From contig NZ_BMNC01000006.1 of the NCBI RefSeq assembly GCF_014646255.1, positions 1 to 64,000 of the forward strand: a stretch of 64,000 nucleotides of DNA, in the 5' to 3' direction. Position 1 is the stretch's first letter; each line of letters begins with the position of its first letter. The notes under the pieces were generated by a model. That model was not told the origin of the DNA. It saw only the letters and a list, made by a program, of their open reading frames with translations, and did not search any database. This document shows, piece by piece, positions 17,143-25,550 of this stretch. Source of the DNA: Lentzea pudingi (lineage in GTDB: Bacteria; Actinomycetota; Actinomycetes; Mycobacteriales; Pseudonocardiaceae). Position numbers and translations under genes: made by a program.

Positions 17143-17526
17143 ATGGGAGCACCTGTGCGGGCACCCGGCCCCCACGCTCCGCGACCTCGCTCGGGCGACG
17201 GTGGACACGCCTGGTACGGCTCACGGCCCGGCGACGGGCGGCGATCCGCCATCGTCCCACCAGGTGGACCAGTTCTTGGTCCGTTCGGTGGTCACGCACC
17301 GCAATCCACCCCGTTCGTGTCCATCGGAGGGCCCGCGCGAGCAGGCCTCCGGTCCGACCGGACGGCGTGCGGCCAACCGGGTGGTTCCACCGACGCGTCC
17401 GGCGCACCACCCCGACAGCGCAGAGCATCGCGCTCGATTTCCGGTCGAGTTGCCACAATCGTTATCGGACACGACCTTCGCGCGACCGGAACGCGACTCC
17501 AGCGCGACTTCAGACCGTGTGCATGA
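17143..17526 (+). CDS. Doubtful ORF in the 720-bp gap before the Q-rich genes
   Basis: The gap 16903-17626 has no confident gene. The best candidate is this 127-codon frame, because GAGGAGAGG lies a few bases before its ATG. Against it are a low bias toward G or C at third positions, many rare codons, a Pro/Arg/Gly-rich product (GAPVRAPGPHAPRPRSGDGG) without known motifs, and competing frames on the other strand. The TACGGT at about 17061 may be a promoter for a transcript that runs into the downstream gene, in which case this stretch is a long leader. Confidence 0.25.
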   Translation: MGAPVRAPGPHAPRPRSGDGGHAWYGSRPGDGRRSAIVPPGGPVLGPFGGHAPQSTPFVSIGGPARAGLRSDRTACGQPGGSTDASGAPPRQRRASRSISGRVATIVIGHDLRATGTRLQRDFRPCA

Positions 17527-17626
17527 CCACTCGCGCGTGTCGATGGACCCCATTCGCCCGCGAGTCGCCCGGCCAGGCACCACAATGTCCAGAGAAGGAC
17601 CACCTCATCCGCATCGGGGGATTTCG

Positions 17627-18484
17627 ATGACCTACCCGCCGCAGCAGCCCGGACTCTACGGGCAGCAGCCGCAGCCCGGTGGGCCGTACGGGCAGCAGCC
17701 GCCGCAGCAGCCGGGTCACGGCCAGCAGCCCCAGCCCGGGTACGGCCAGCAGCCGCCCCCCGGCTACGGCCAGCAGCCAGGCCAGTACGGCCAGCCCCAG
17801 CAGGACCCGTTCGGCCTGCAGGGACCGCAGAGCGGCGGTTTCCAGCAGCCCGGCCAGTACGGCCAGCCCGGTCCCTACGGCCAGCCGCAGGGCCAGCCCG
17901 GTCCGTACGGCCAGCAGCCCTACGGTCAGCAGCCCTTCGGCCAGCCCGGCGGGTTCGGCGGTCCCCCGCCCAAGAAGAGCAACACCGGCTTGATCGTCGG
18001 CGTCATCGTCGGTGTGCTGGTGCTCGTCGGCGGTGGCGCGACCGCTGTCTTCCTGACCTCGGGTGACAGCTCGAACAGCTCCAGCAGCTCGTCGCCGGAC
18101 TCCGGCGCCGGCGGTGGGGACGCCGCCGAGGTCAAGAACGTCGCGAAGGAGTACTTCGCGATCAACAACGACATCGAGAAGGCCTCGAAGCTCGCCTGCA
18201 AGGAGGTCGTCGACGAGGCCAAGGCGCTGCAGGAGGAGTTCAAGCAACTCCCTGCCGACCAGCAGAAGGCGGCCGAGGAGCTGTCCAAGTCGCTCAAGCC
18301 CAAGGTGACGGTCGGCGACGCGACCGTGTCCGGTGACCAGGCGACCGTGAAGGTCAAGGTCGAGCTGTCCTACGGTGGCCAGAGCAAGGTCACCGACACC
18401 GAGGTCAAGTTCAAGAAGATCTCCGGCGACTGGAAGTACTGCACGCTCGCCTCCGAGGCTGCCCAGGTCCAGCCGCCCAAGTGA
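17627..18484 (+). CDS. Gln/Gly/Pro-rich membrane-anchored protein, copy 1
   Basis: 285 residues. A cytosolic N-terminal half of about 115 residues made of imperfect repeats such as GYGQQPPPGYGQQPGQYGQP, then PPPKKSN, one membrane helix (TGLIVGVIVGVLVLVGGGAT), a Ser-rich linker and an extracellular domain of about 125 residues (AKEYFAINNDIEKASKLACKEV ... VTDTEVKFKKISGDWKYC) like DUF4878-type folds with two cysteines. Start ATG 17627 follows GGGGGA. A scaffold or sensor role in the envelope is an inference. The next gene is a paralogue. Confidence 0.8.
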   Translation: MTYPPQQPGLYGQQPQPGGPYGQQPPQQPGHGQQPQPGYGQQPPPGYGQQPGQYGQPQQDPFGLQGPQSGGFQQPGQYGQPGPYGQPQGQPGPYGQQPYGQQPFGQPGGFGGPPPKKSNTGLIVGVIVGVLVLVGGGATAVFLTSGDSSNSSSSSSPDSGAGGGDAAEVKNVAKEYFAINNDIEKASKLACKEVVDEAKALQEEFKQLPADQQKAAEELSKSLKPKVTVGDATVSGDQATVKVKVELSYGGQSKVTDTEVKFKKISGDWKYCTLASEAAQVQPPK

Positions 18485-18524
18485 CCTGCAGCCGGATCCG
18501 CACACCTTCTTCGGGGGAACTTCG

Positions 18525-19391
18525 ATGACCTACCCGCCACAGCAGCCGGGCCCGTACGGGAACCAGCCGCCCCAGCAACCCGGCTACGGCCAGCAGCCGC
18601 CGCCGGGGTACGGGCAGCAGCCCGGCCAGCCCCCTCAGCCGGGGTACGGCCAGCAGCCGCCCCCCGGCTACGGCCAGCAGCCCGGCCAGTACGGCCAGCC
18701 GCAGCAGGACCCGTTCGGCCAGCAGGGACCGCAGAGCGGCGGTTTCCAGCAGCAGGGTCCCCACGGCCAGCAGCAGCCCGGTCCGTACGGCCAGCAGCCC
18801 TACGGTCAGCAGCCCTTCGGCCAGCCCGGCGGGTTCGGCGGCCCCCCGCCCAAGAAGAGCAACACCGGCCTCATCGTCGGCGTCATCGTCGGCGTGCTGG
18901 TGCTCGTCGGCGGCGGCATCACGGCGGTCCTGCTCTCCGGCAACGACTCGGACAGCACCACCGCCGCGCCGACGGCCGCCAGCTCGGACTCGGACCCGAC
19001 GGGCGGTAGCTCGAAGCCGGCCACGCCGTCGTCGAAAAGCTCGTCCAGCGGCGGTGACAGCGCGGCCAAAGACGTGGCCGAGGAGTTCACCGAGCGGATC
19101 CTGAAGGGCGTCCACGCGGGCAACAGCAACCCGAACGACGTCAAGGACATCGTGTGCTCGGCGGAGTTCCCGAAGCTCAAGACCCAGTCCGCCCAGCCGA
19201 ACCCGAGCGTGAAGGCCACCGTCACGGAGGTCAAGACGTCGGGCAGCACCGGCACGTTCAAGCAGAACCTCACCGGCCTGCAGGACCCGGCCAACCCGGG
19301 CAAGGTCGCGTCCGGCGCCATCATCTACAAGCTCACCAAAGAGGGCGGCGACTGGAAGGTCTGCGGCATCGACAAGCTCGAGGGCAACTGA
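18525..19391 (+). CDS. Gln/Gly/Pro-rich membrane-anchored protein, copy 2
   Basis: 288 residues, same plan as copy 1: MTYPPQQPGPYG start, Q/G/P repeats, PPPKKSN, an almost identical membrane helix, a Ser/Thr linker and an extracellular domain with one Cys near IVCSAEF and one in WKVCGID. The repeat and membrane-helix parts are nearly identical in DNA to copy 1, while the extracellular domains differ strongly. This points to tandem duplication followed by divergence outside the cell, or conversion of the 5' half. It starts 40 bases after copy 1, with GGGGGAA upstream, so they form one transcript ending at 19401-19440. Confidence 0.8.
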   Translation: MTYPPQQPGPYGNQPPQQPGYGQQPPPGYGQQPGQPPQPGYGQQPPPGYGQQPGQYGQPQQDPFGQQGPQSGGFQQQGPHGQQQPGPYGQQPYGQQPFGQPGGFGGPPPKKSNTGLIVGVIVGVLVLVGGGITAVLLSGNDSDSTTAAPTAASSDSDPTGGSSKPATPSSKSSSSGGDSAAKDVAEEFTERILKGVHAGNSNPNDVKDIVCSAEFPKLKTQSAQPNPSVKATVTEVKTSGSTGTFKQNLTGLQDPANPGKVASGAIIYKLTKEGGDWKVCGIDKLEGN

Positions 19392-19400
19392 CCCGACGCG

Positions 19401-19440
19401 CGAGGGCCCCGCACTCCACCGGTGGAGTGCGGGGCCCTCG
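19401..19440. terminator. Perfect 40-bp palindrome, bidirectional terminator
   Basis: Each arm is 20 bp with no spacer; the left arm begins CGAGGGCCCCGCACTCC. It lies between the stop codons of the plus-strand Q-rich gene and the minus-strand trmI gene, so it can end both transcripts. Confidence 0.85.
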
Positions 19441-19451
19441 GCGTTCGGGGA

Positions 19452-20279
19452 TCAGCCCTTGCTGGGGCGGCGCTGCGGCCTCGGCGCCGTCACGCCCTCC
19501 GCGAGCCTGCGCGTGGTCAGCAGGAACGCGGTGTGCCCGATCATCCGGTGCTCCGGCCGCACGGCGAGACCGACGACGTGCCACGGGCGCACGAGCGTCT
19601 CCCACGCGTGGGGCTCGGTGAAGCACGTCATCTCCCGCAGCGCCTCGGTGACCACGGAGAGCTGCGTGGTGGTGGCGACGTAGACGACGAGGACGCCGCC
19701 CGGGATGAGGTTCTTCGCGATCGTGGGCAGGACCTCCCACGGCGAGAGCATGTCGAGGATGACCCGGTCGACCTCGCCCTCGTGGTTCTTCACGTCGTCG
19801 ACGGTGATCGACCAGTTGCCGGGGCGCTCGCCGAAGAACGTCTCCACGTTGCGGATCGCGTGGACCGCGTGGTCCTCGCGCACCTCGTAGGACTGGACGC
19901 TGCCCTTCTCCCCCACCGCGCGCAGCAGCGAGCACGACAACGCGCCGGAGCCCGCGCCCGCCTCCAGGACGCGCGCGCCCGGGAAGATGTCGCCGTACAT
20001 GCAGATCTGCGCGGCGTCCTTCGGGTAGATCACCTGCGCGCCACGCGGCATCGACAGCACGTAGTCCGGCAGCAGCGGGCGCAGTGCCAGGAAGTTCGTG
20101 CCGCCCACCGACGCCACGACGGAGCCCTCGGGCTGACCGATCAGCTTGTCGTGCGGGATGGCGCCGCGGTGGGTGTGGTACTCCTTGCCGGGCTCCAGAA
20201 CGACGGTGTAGTGCCGTCCCTTGGGGTCGGTGAGCTGAACCCGGTCGCCCGGCTGGAACGGTCCACTTGCGCTAATCAC
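19452..20279 (-). CDS. trmI: tRNA (adenine-58-N1)-methyltransferase TrmI
   Basis: 275 residues. Makes m1A58 in the T loop of tRNAs, working as a tetramer. N-terminal beta domain (GDRVQLTDPKGRHYTVVL), then the SAM-binding Rossmann core with VLEAGAGSGALS and the catalytic Asp in RVILDMLSPWE. Basic tail RPQRRPSKG. GTG 20279 is taken as the start; it lies 12 bases beyond the stop of the site-2 protease gene, so co-transcription is likely. In mycobacteria trmI is also between mpa and the RecB-like nuclease gene. Confidence 0.95.
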   Translation of the reverse strand: MISASGPFQPGDRVQLTDPKGRHYTVVLEPGKEYHTHRGAIPHDKLIGQPEGSVVASVGGTNFLALRPLLPDYVLSMPRGAQVIYPKDAAQICMYGDIFPGARVLEAGAGSGALSCSLLRAVGEKGSVQSYEVREDHAVHAIRNVETFFGERPGNWSITVDDVKNHEGEVDRVILDMLSPWEVLPTIAKNLIPGGVLVVYVATTTQLSVVTEALREMTCFTEPHAWETLVRPWHVVGLAVRPEHRMIGHTAFLLTTRRLAEGVTAPRPQRRPSKG

Positions 20280-20291
20280 CGCGCAATGGTG

Positions 20292-21410
20292 TCAAACGCC
20301 CTTCTCAATGGCCGCACGCAGGTCCTCCCTGCGCAGCACACCCGCCGGGCGGCCCTCCAGGTCGACGACGAGGAACTGCCACGCGGCGGTGCCCTGGACG
20401 CGTTCGACGATCTCCTCGCCGGGCTCGTCGGCGAGCAGCACGGTCTCGGGCAGGATCGGCTCCGCCGCCTGCTCGGCGGGGGCGAAAGGGCTGGCCGCGG
20501 CGAGCCTCTCGGCCGCCTCGGTGTCGAGCAGCCCGGCCGCCACGCCGTCCGCGCGCACCAGCACCACCCCACGGCCGGCCGAGGTGCTCAGGGCGTCCGC
20601 GACGGGGCTCTCCGCCGGCAGCTGGAGCACCGGGCGGATCAGGTCGTTGAGGGACACCCCGGCGGGCCACGTGCGGCGGCGTTCGCTCGCGAGCTCGCTC
20701 CTCGCACCGACGACGACTCCCCACGCCGTGAGCACGCACACACCGAAGCGCAGCCAACGGTCCTGGGCACCTTCCGCGACGCCGTACAGCGCCCACGCCA
20801 CCAGTGCGATGGCCACGGCGATACCGCCGACCACGGCGACACGCGTGCCCGTCGCCCGTTGGCCCGTCACGGCCCACACGCCCGCCCTGACGATCCGGCC
20901 GCCGTCGAGCGGCAGGCCGGGCAGGAGGTTGAAGATCGCGACGGCGGCGTTCGCGGCGGCGAGCTGGAAGACCAGCACCCACACGACGCCGTCCTGCCGC
21001 ATGACCATCGCGCCGAGGCCGAACAGGATCGCGAGCCCGACGGACACGGCCGGCCCGGCACCCGCGACGGCGCCCTCATGGCCGGGTTTGGCGGGCGTGC
21101 GCATGATCTCGGTAGACCCGCCCAGCAGGAAGAGGTGCAGCCTCCTGACCGGCAGGCCGAGCCGCAGCGCCGCTATGCAGTGGCCGAGCTCGTGCGCGAG
21201 CACCGACAACCCGAGGAAGAGGGCGAGCAGCACGGCCATCAGCAGCCCGACGCCCGGCGGCGTGCCGGGGGCCAGGTCGTCGACGAACGGCGCGTAGAAC
21301 GCCACCACGATCGCCGAGCCGATCCACCACGACGGCGCGAGCAACACCGGGATGCCCGCCACCCGGAACAGCAGCAGGCCGCCCACTCGATCACTGATCC
21401 GCGCGGCCAC
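20292..21410 (-). CDS. Site-2 protease family (M50) membrane metalloprotease with CBS-like tail
   Basis: 372 residues. Intramembrane zinc protease: HELGH zinc motif in LSVLAHELGHCIAAL, the second metal site in LLPGLPLDGGR, about six membrane helices, then a cytosolic tail of about 120 residues that looks like a CBS pair (VLVRADGVAAGLL, FLVVDLEGRPAGVL). These proteases cut membrane proteins such as anti-sigma factors. The start is put at GTG 21410 because TACAGT at 21417-21422 (minus strand) lies six bases upstream; a longer version beginning at 21455 would cover that box. Divergent from the RecB-family gene. Confidence 0.85.
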   Translation of the reverse strand: MAARISDRVGGLLLFRVAGIPVLLAPSWWIGSAIVVAFYAPFVDDLAPGTPPGVGLLMAVLLALFLGLSVLAHELGHCIAALRLGLPVRRLHLFLLGGSTEIMRTPAKPGHEGAVAGAGPAVSVGLAILFGLGAMVMRQDGVVWVLVFQLAAANAAVAIFNLLPGLPLDGGRIVRAGVWAVTGQRATGTRVAVVGGIAVAIALVAWALYGVAEGAQDRWLRFGVCVLTAWGVVVGARSELASERRRTWPAGVSLNDLIRPVLQLPAESPVADALSTSAGRGVVLVRADGVAAGLLDTEAAERLAAASPFAPAEQAAEPILPETVLLADEPGEEIVERVQGTAAWQFLVVDLEGRPAGVLRREDLRAAIEKGV

Positions 21411-21488
21411 GGAAGAACTGTAGAGGGGGTGGTGTGATCTCGCGGTCTGGTGCACCGGCGTACCTGCCGGGAGGTGGCGCTCCCGGGA

Positions 21489-21511
21489 TTGTCAGACCCC
21501 TGTCCTAGGGT
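21489..21511 (+). promoter_or_regulatory. DNA-damage type promoter (PafBC/RecA-NDp-like) of the RecB-family nuclease
   Basis: TTGTCAGAC (21489-21497), eight bases, then TAGGGT (21506-21511). This fits the actinobacterial LexA-independent damage promoter consensus TTGTCRGTG-N8-TAnnnT, with GAC for GTG. The -10 box ends seven bases before the ATG, so the mRNA should be leaderless. Closely similar sites occur at 46448-46470 and 55615-55637. Confidence 0.75.
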
Positions 21512-21518
21512 GCGAACC

Positions 21519-22364
21519 ATGAGCACCACGTTGCGCAGGCCCGCGCTCTCGCCTTCCCGGGCAGGGGACTTCAAGCAGTGCCCGCTGCTCTACCGGTTCC
21601 GCGCGGTCGACCGGCTGCCGGAGAGGCCGACGAAGGCGCAGGTGCGCGGCACCGTGGTGCACGCGGTGCTGGAGGACCTGTTCGCGTTGCCCGCCGCCGA
21701 GCGCGTGCCGGGCCGCGCGCGGTCGATGATCGAGCCGGCCTGGGAGCGCGTGAAGGCCGAGCGCCCGGAGTTCGCGACGCTGTTCGAGGTTCCGGGCAGC
21801 GCCGAGGAGGTGGAGTGGCTCGCGTCCGCCACGAAGCTGCTCGACGGCTACTTCGGCCTGGAGGACCCGACGCGCTTCGAGCCTGAGTCGCGCGAGCTGC
21901 TGGTGGAGTCCGAACTGCCGTCCGGCGTGCTGCTGCGCGGCTACATCGACCGGGTGGACGTGGCCCCGACGGGCGAGATCCGCGTCGTGGACTACAAGAC
22001 CGGCGCCGCGCCCCGCGAGGTGGGCGAGGCGAAGGCGTTGTTCCAGATGAAGTTCTACGCGCTGGTGCTGTGGAAGCTGCGCGGCGTCGTCCCCCGCCAG
22101 CTGCGCCTGATGTACCTGGCCGACCGCCAGGCCCTCGCCTACACCCCGGACGAGGGCGAACTGGCCCGCTTCGAACGCACCCTCGACGCGATCTGGCAGG
22201 CCATCATGCGCGCCGCGCCGACGGGCGACTTCCGCCCCAACCCCGGCCGCCTGTGCGACTACTGCGACCACAAGGCGTTCTGCCCCGCGTTCGACGGCAC
22301 CCCGCCGCCCTACCCCGGCTGGCCGGAACCCGACGACGCCGAGACCCTCCAGGACCGCGACTGA
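21519..22364 (+). CDS. RecB-family PD-(D/E)XK nuclease with iron-sulfur cysteines
   Basis: 281 residues. Single nuclease domain: GTVVHAVLEDLF (motif His), YIDRVDV and IRVVDYKTG giving the D-x(n)-D-x-K core, and QMKFYALVLWK. Cys21 (FKQCPL) with the C-terminal CDYCDHKAFC forms the four-cysteine 4Fe-4S clamp known from AddB and Cas4. It probably trims DNA ends in repair. ATG 21519 is fixed by the leaderless promoter just upstream. The stop overlaps the next gene in TGATG. The gene is a syntenic partner of trmI in mycobacteria. Confidence 0.92.
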   Translation: MSTTLRRPALSPSRAGDFKQCPLLYRFRAVDRLPERPTKAQVRGTVVHAVLEDLFALPAAERVPGRARSMIEPAWERVKAERPEFATLFEVPGSAEEVEWLASATKLLDGYFGLEDPTRFEPESRELLVESELPSGVLLRGYIDRVDVAPTGEIRVVDYKTGAAPREVGEAKALFQMKFYALVLWKLRGVVPRQLRLMYLADRQALAYTPDEGELARFERTLDAIWQAIMRAAPTGDFRPNPGRLCDYCDHKAFCPAFDGTPPPYPGWPEPDDAETLQDRD

Positions 22365-23134
22365 TGCCGGCCTTCTACCTGCCCCTGGGCGACGACACGT
22401 TCCGCTCCACCGAGCACACCGTCGGCCCGTGGGGCCCGGACAGCCAGCACCTGGGCCCGCCCTCCGCACTGCTGGTGCGCTCCCTGCTGGCCCTGGGCAA
22501 CCCGTCGTCGGCCTTGGCACGCGTCACGTTCGAGGTGCTGGGCCCCGTACCGGTGGCCGACCTGACGGTGTCCACCTCGGTCGAACGCCCCGGCCGCTCG
22601 GTCGAGTTGCTGGCAGCGTCGCTGTCCCACGAAGGCCGCACCGTGCTGACGGCGCGGGCGTGGCGCATCGTCGGCTCGGACACGACTTCGGTGGCGGGCG
22701 GCGAGGTTCCCGCCCTGGCACCGCCGGAATCCGCTGCGCCGATGGAGATCCCCGAGCACTGGGGCGGTGGCTACCTCGCCGCCGTCGAGTGGCTTTCCCT
22801 GTCGGGCGGCATCTTCACACCGGGCGACGCACAGGTGTGGGCCCGCCCGCGCGTGGCCGTGGTGGAGGGTTCCGAGCCGTCACCGGAGGAACTGCTGTTC
22901 TCCGTGGTCGACTCGGCGAGCGGCGTCTCGTCCCGTGTGGACATTCGCAAGTGGTACGCCATCAACACCGACCTGACCGTGCACCTGCACCGCCGCCCCG
23001 TCGGGGAGTGGGTCGGGTTGGACGCGCGGACGACCATCGGGCCGGACGGCGTGGGGCTCGCGACCAGCGTGGTGCACGACGTGGAGGGGCCGGTGGGCTC
23101 GACGGCGCAGGCGCTGTTCGTGCGCGAACGCTGA
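22364..23134 (+). CDS. Thioesterase family protein (acyl-CoA thioesterase-like, double hotdog)
   Basis: 256 residues, cytosolic. The first half (TVGPWGPDSQHLGPPSALLV, ARVTFEVLGPVPVADL) and second half (INTDLTVHLHRRPVGEWVGL, SVVHDVEGPVGSTAQALFVR) are two hotdog folds of the TesB-like type; the Asp of INTDLTVHL is the usual catalytic position. It is translationally coupled to the nuclease gene by TGATG, an arrangement whose reason is not clear. Confidence 0.82.
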   Translation: MPAFYLPLGDDTFRSTEHTVGPWGPDSQHLGPPSALLVRSLLALGNPSSALARVTFEVLGPVPVADLTVSTSVERPGRSVELLAASLSHEGRTVLTARAWRIVGSDTTSVAGGEVPALAPPESAAPMEIPEHWGGGYLAAVEWLSLSGGIFTPGDAQVWARPRVAVVEGSEPSPEELLFSVVDSASGVSSRVDIRKWYAINTDLTVHLHRRPVGEWVGLDARTTIGPDGVGLATSVVHDVEGPVGSTAQALFVRER

Positions 23135-23149
23135 CACCGGGAGGCGGCC

Positions 23150-23407
23150 GTGCGCGGCGACGAGGCGATGGTGCGAGCGTTCCGCACCTGGGAGTCGAAG
23201 GGCAAGATCAGCCAGCCCGGCCTCGACATCCCCACCGCGTACGGACAGATCCTCTGCCGCCAGGTGAGGCGGACGATCACACCGCGCTGCGGCTTGGTGA
23301 TTCGAGACGAGCGGACGCGGTCCGGCTGCTCTGAGCGGTCGGACGACCTGCGAGCCGGCATCCACCACCCGTCTTCCGTCTCGCGTCGGCTGACGAGGTG
23401 CGCGTAG
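23150..23407 (+). CDS. Short ORF, possibly a gene remnant
   Basis: 85 codons from GTG 23150, which has GGGAGG seven bases upstream. The first 45 codons have normal high-GC third positions (MRGDEAMVRAFRTWESKGKI ...), but the rest is Arg/Ser-rich with poor codon bias, as if an old gene had lost its 3' part. It carries no motif I recognise. It fills the gap before the phosphoribosyltransferase. Confidence 0.3.
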   Translation: MRGDEAMVRAFRTWESKGKISQPGLDIPTAYGQILCRQVRRTITPRCGLVIRDERTRSGCSERSDDLRAGIHHPSSVSRRLTRCA

Positions 23408-23420
23408 CGTCAACGGGACT

Positions 23421-24035
23421 GTGAAGAGGTTCGCGAACCGGCAGGAAGCGGGCCGCGCCCTGGCCGCGCGCCTCGCCGACCTCCCCTGGCGCGACCCCCT
23501 GGTCCTGGGCCTCCCCAGAGGTGGCGTCCCGGTCGCCTGGGAGGTGGCGAACCACCTGAACGCCGAACTCGACGTGGTCGTCGCACGCAAGATCGGCGCC
23601 CCGGGCCACCCCGAGTACGGCGTCGGCGCCGTCACCGCGGACAGCGAGCCCATCTACGACCCGCGAGTGCTCAATGCCCTGGACCTCACCGAAGAACAAC
23701 TGGGCCGCGCCTGCGACGAAGAACGCGAAGAAGCCCGCAGACGTACCACCCTCTACCGCGGCGACAAACCGCTCGCGGTGAAGGACCGCGACGTGATCCT
23801 CGTGGACGACGGCCTGGCGACCGGCGTCACCGCCAGAGCGGCACTGCACTGGATCGCCCAGCGCGAACCGAGGAGCGTCACGCTGGCCGTCCCGGTGGCG
23901 GCCAGGGAGTCGCTCAGAACGTTCCGGACGCCCGTGATCGCCGTTCTGGCCCCGAAGCACTTCCAAGCGGTCAGCCGCTGGTACGAGAGCTTCGCTCAGA
24001 CCACGGACGAAGAGGTGCTCAGCGCGCTCTCGTAG
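23421..24035 (+). CDS. Phosphoribosyltransferase-domain protein
   Basis: 204 residues. Type I phosphoribosyltransferase fold: VLGLPRGGVPVAWEVA loop, ARKIGAPGHPEYGVGAV, and the PRPP-binding VILVDDGLATGVTARAA. The hood region (YDPRVLNALDLTEEQLGRAC) is of the type found in stand-alone predicted phosphoribosyltransferases of actinomycetes. The base acceptor is unknown. GTG 23421 is ten bases past a TAGCGT box (23405-23410). Its last 40 bases overlap the convergent ABM-like gene. Confidence 0.85.
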   Translation: MKRFANRQEAGRALAARLADLPWRDPLVLGLPRGGVPVAWEVANHLNAELDVVVARKIGAPGHPEYGVGAVTADSEPIYDPRVLNALDLTEEQLGRACDEEREEARRRTTLYRGDKPLAVKDRDVILVDDGLATGVTARAALHWIAQREPRSVTLAVPVAARESLRTFRTPVIAVLAPKHFQAVSRWYESFAQTTDEEVLSALS

Positions 24036-24307
24036 TGCGACACCACCGGGAACGGCGAGTAGAAGCGGTGCAGCAGCGAGGACCACCGCTCGTACGAGGG
24101 ACCCTGCCGGAAGCCGACGGTGTGCGCCTCCACCGAGTCCCAGCGCACGAGCAGCAGGTAGCGCGCCGGCGTCTCCAGGCACCGCAGCAGTTCGAGACCG
24201 CGGAAGCCCGGCGAGGCGGAGATCAGCTCCCGCGCCTCGCCGAACGCCCACTCGAACTCTTCTTCGGAGCCTGGCAGCACGTCCAGCAGGGCGTGCTCGG
24301 TGATCAC
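23996..24307 (-). CDS. Antibiotic biosynthesis monooxygenase (ABM) domain protein
   Basis: 103 residues: MITEHALLDVLPGSEEEFEW, SASPGFRGLELLRCLETPARYLLLVRW and the conserved His/Trp near FRQGPSYERWSSLLHRFY. Dimeric ferredoxin-like barrel expected; activity unknown. The GTG start overlaps the hisG stop by four bases (GTGA), so it is the third gene of hisE-hisG-ABM. The 3' end overlaps the convergent phosphoribosyltransferase by 40 bases. Confidence 0.78.
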   Translation of the reverse strand: MITEHALLDVLPGSEEEFEWAFGEARELISASPGFRGLELLRCLETPARYLLLVRWDSVEAHTVGFRQGPSYERWSSLLHRFYSPFPVVSHYESALSTSSSVV

Positions 24308-25164
24308 AGCCGGCAGAACCTGATGTCCGAGGCCAGCACGGCCTTCGCACCGATCGCGGCCAGCTCGTCCATCACCTTGTTCGCCTCCTTGCGCGACACC
24401 ATCGCCCGCACGGCCGCCCAGTCCGGGTTCGCCAGCGGCGCGACGGTCGGCGACTCCAGACCCGGGGTGAGCGCGATCGCGGCGTCGAGCAGCGTGCGCG
24501 GGCAGTCGTAGTCGAGCATCAGGTACTGCTGCGCGAATACGACGCCCTGCAGGCGGGCCGTCAGCTGCTTCTTGGCGGCCGTGACCTCCGAGCCGTTGCG
24601 GTGGATCAGGATCGCCTCGGACTCGCAGATCGGGTCGCCGAACGGCACCAGGTCGTGCTGCTTGAGCGTCCGGCCCGAGCCCACGACGTCGGCGATCAGG
24701 TCGGCCACACCGAGCTGGATCGAGATCTCCACGGCACCGTCGAGGCGGATCACCTTCGCGGTGATGCCCCTGGCCCTGAGGTCGCGGCCCACGAGCTTCG
24801 GGTACGCGGTGGCGAGGCGCTTGCCCTCGAGGTCCGAGACCTTCCAGTCCGTGCCACGAGGCCCGGCGTAGCGGAAGGTCGACCCGCCGAAGCCCAGTGC
24901 CAGCAGCTCCTCGACGGACGACCCGTTGTCGTCGGCACCCGAGTCGGCCGCGAGGTCCCGGCCGGTGATGCCGAGGTCGAGGTCGCCGGACGCCACGTAG
25001 ATCGCGATGTCCTTGGGCCGCAGGAAGAAGAACTCGACCTCGTTGTTCGGGTCGAGCACGGTCAGGTCACGCGGCTCGTGCCGCTGCCGGTACCCGGCCT
25101 CGGTGAGCATGGCGGAGGCGCGTTCAGCGAGCGCGCCCTTGTTCGGGACTGCTACGCGCAGCAT
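24304..25164 (-). CDS. hisG: ATP phosphoribosyltransferase, long form
   Basis: 286 residues, first enzyme of histidine synthesis (ATP + PRPP to phosphoribosyl-ATP). Start MLRVAVPNKGAL, substrate-binding GDLDLGITGRDL, the PRPP loop near DVVGSGRTLKQHDL, and a C-terminal regulatory ACT-like domain (NPDWAAVRAMVSRKEANKVM) that allows histidine feedback. It follows hisE by 14 bases, as in mycobacteria. Confidence 0.96.
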   Translation of the reverse strand: MLRVAVPNKGALAERASAMLTEAGYRQRHEPRDLTVLDPNNEVEFFFLRPKDIAIYVASGDLDLGITGRDLAADSGADDNGSSVEELLALGFGGSTFRYAGPRGTDWKVSDLEGKRLATAYPKLVGRDLRARGITAKVIRLDGAVEISIQLGVADLIADVVGSGRTLKQHDLVPFGDPICESEAILIHRNGSEVTAAKKQLTARLQGVVFAQQYLMLDYDCPRTLLDAAIALTPGLESPTVAPLANPDWAAVRAMVSRKEANKVMDELAAIGAKAVLASDIRFCRL

Positions 25165-25178
25165 GTGAAAGTCTTCCG

Positions 25179-25442
25179 TCAGAGGTACTTGTAGACGTTC
25201 TCGAGGGTGAGGCCACGGCCCAGCATGAGCACCTGGAGGCGGTAGAGCAGCTGCGAGATCTCCTCGGAGAGCTTCTCGTCGGACTCGTACTCGGCGGCGA
25301 TCCAGACCTCGCCCGCCTCCTCCAGGACCTTCTTCCCCTGCGCATGGACCCCGGCCTCGAGCGCGGCGACGGTGCCGGAACCCTCCGGCTTGGTGGCGGC
25401 TCGTTCGGTCAGTTCAGCGAACAGGGAATCGAAGGTCTTCAC
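25179..25442 (-). CDS. hisE: Phosphoribosyl-ATP pyrophosphatase
   Basis: 87 residues, second step of histidine synthesis, an all-alpha MazG-like fold. The metal-binding pattern KKVLEEAGEVWIAAEYE with a following SEEISQLLYRLQVLML is typical. The start is GTG 25442, with TGTGGAG a few bases upstream; the open frame reaches 13 codons further but without support. It leads the operon and diverges from the FhuF-like gene. Confidence 0.95.
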   Translation of the reverse strand: MKTFDSLFAELTERAATKPEGSGTVAALEAGVHAQGKKVLEEAGEVWIAAEYESDEKLSEEISQLLYRLQVLMLGRGLTLENVYKYL

Positions 25443-25550
25443 GGCTCCACATCCTCCCATCCCGGCGGGCGCCGTCCACAACGCGGTCAGATCTGTCCCA
25501 GGTCATGGACGTGATCTGTCCTGCACAGACACCCGGTAGCGTGAACTTCC

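Noticed and set aside
17020..17605. Several overlapping frames on the minus strand in the gap before the Q-rich genes
   Set aside because: All are Arg/Ser/Trp-rich, lack coding bias and known motifs, and conflict with one another.
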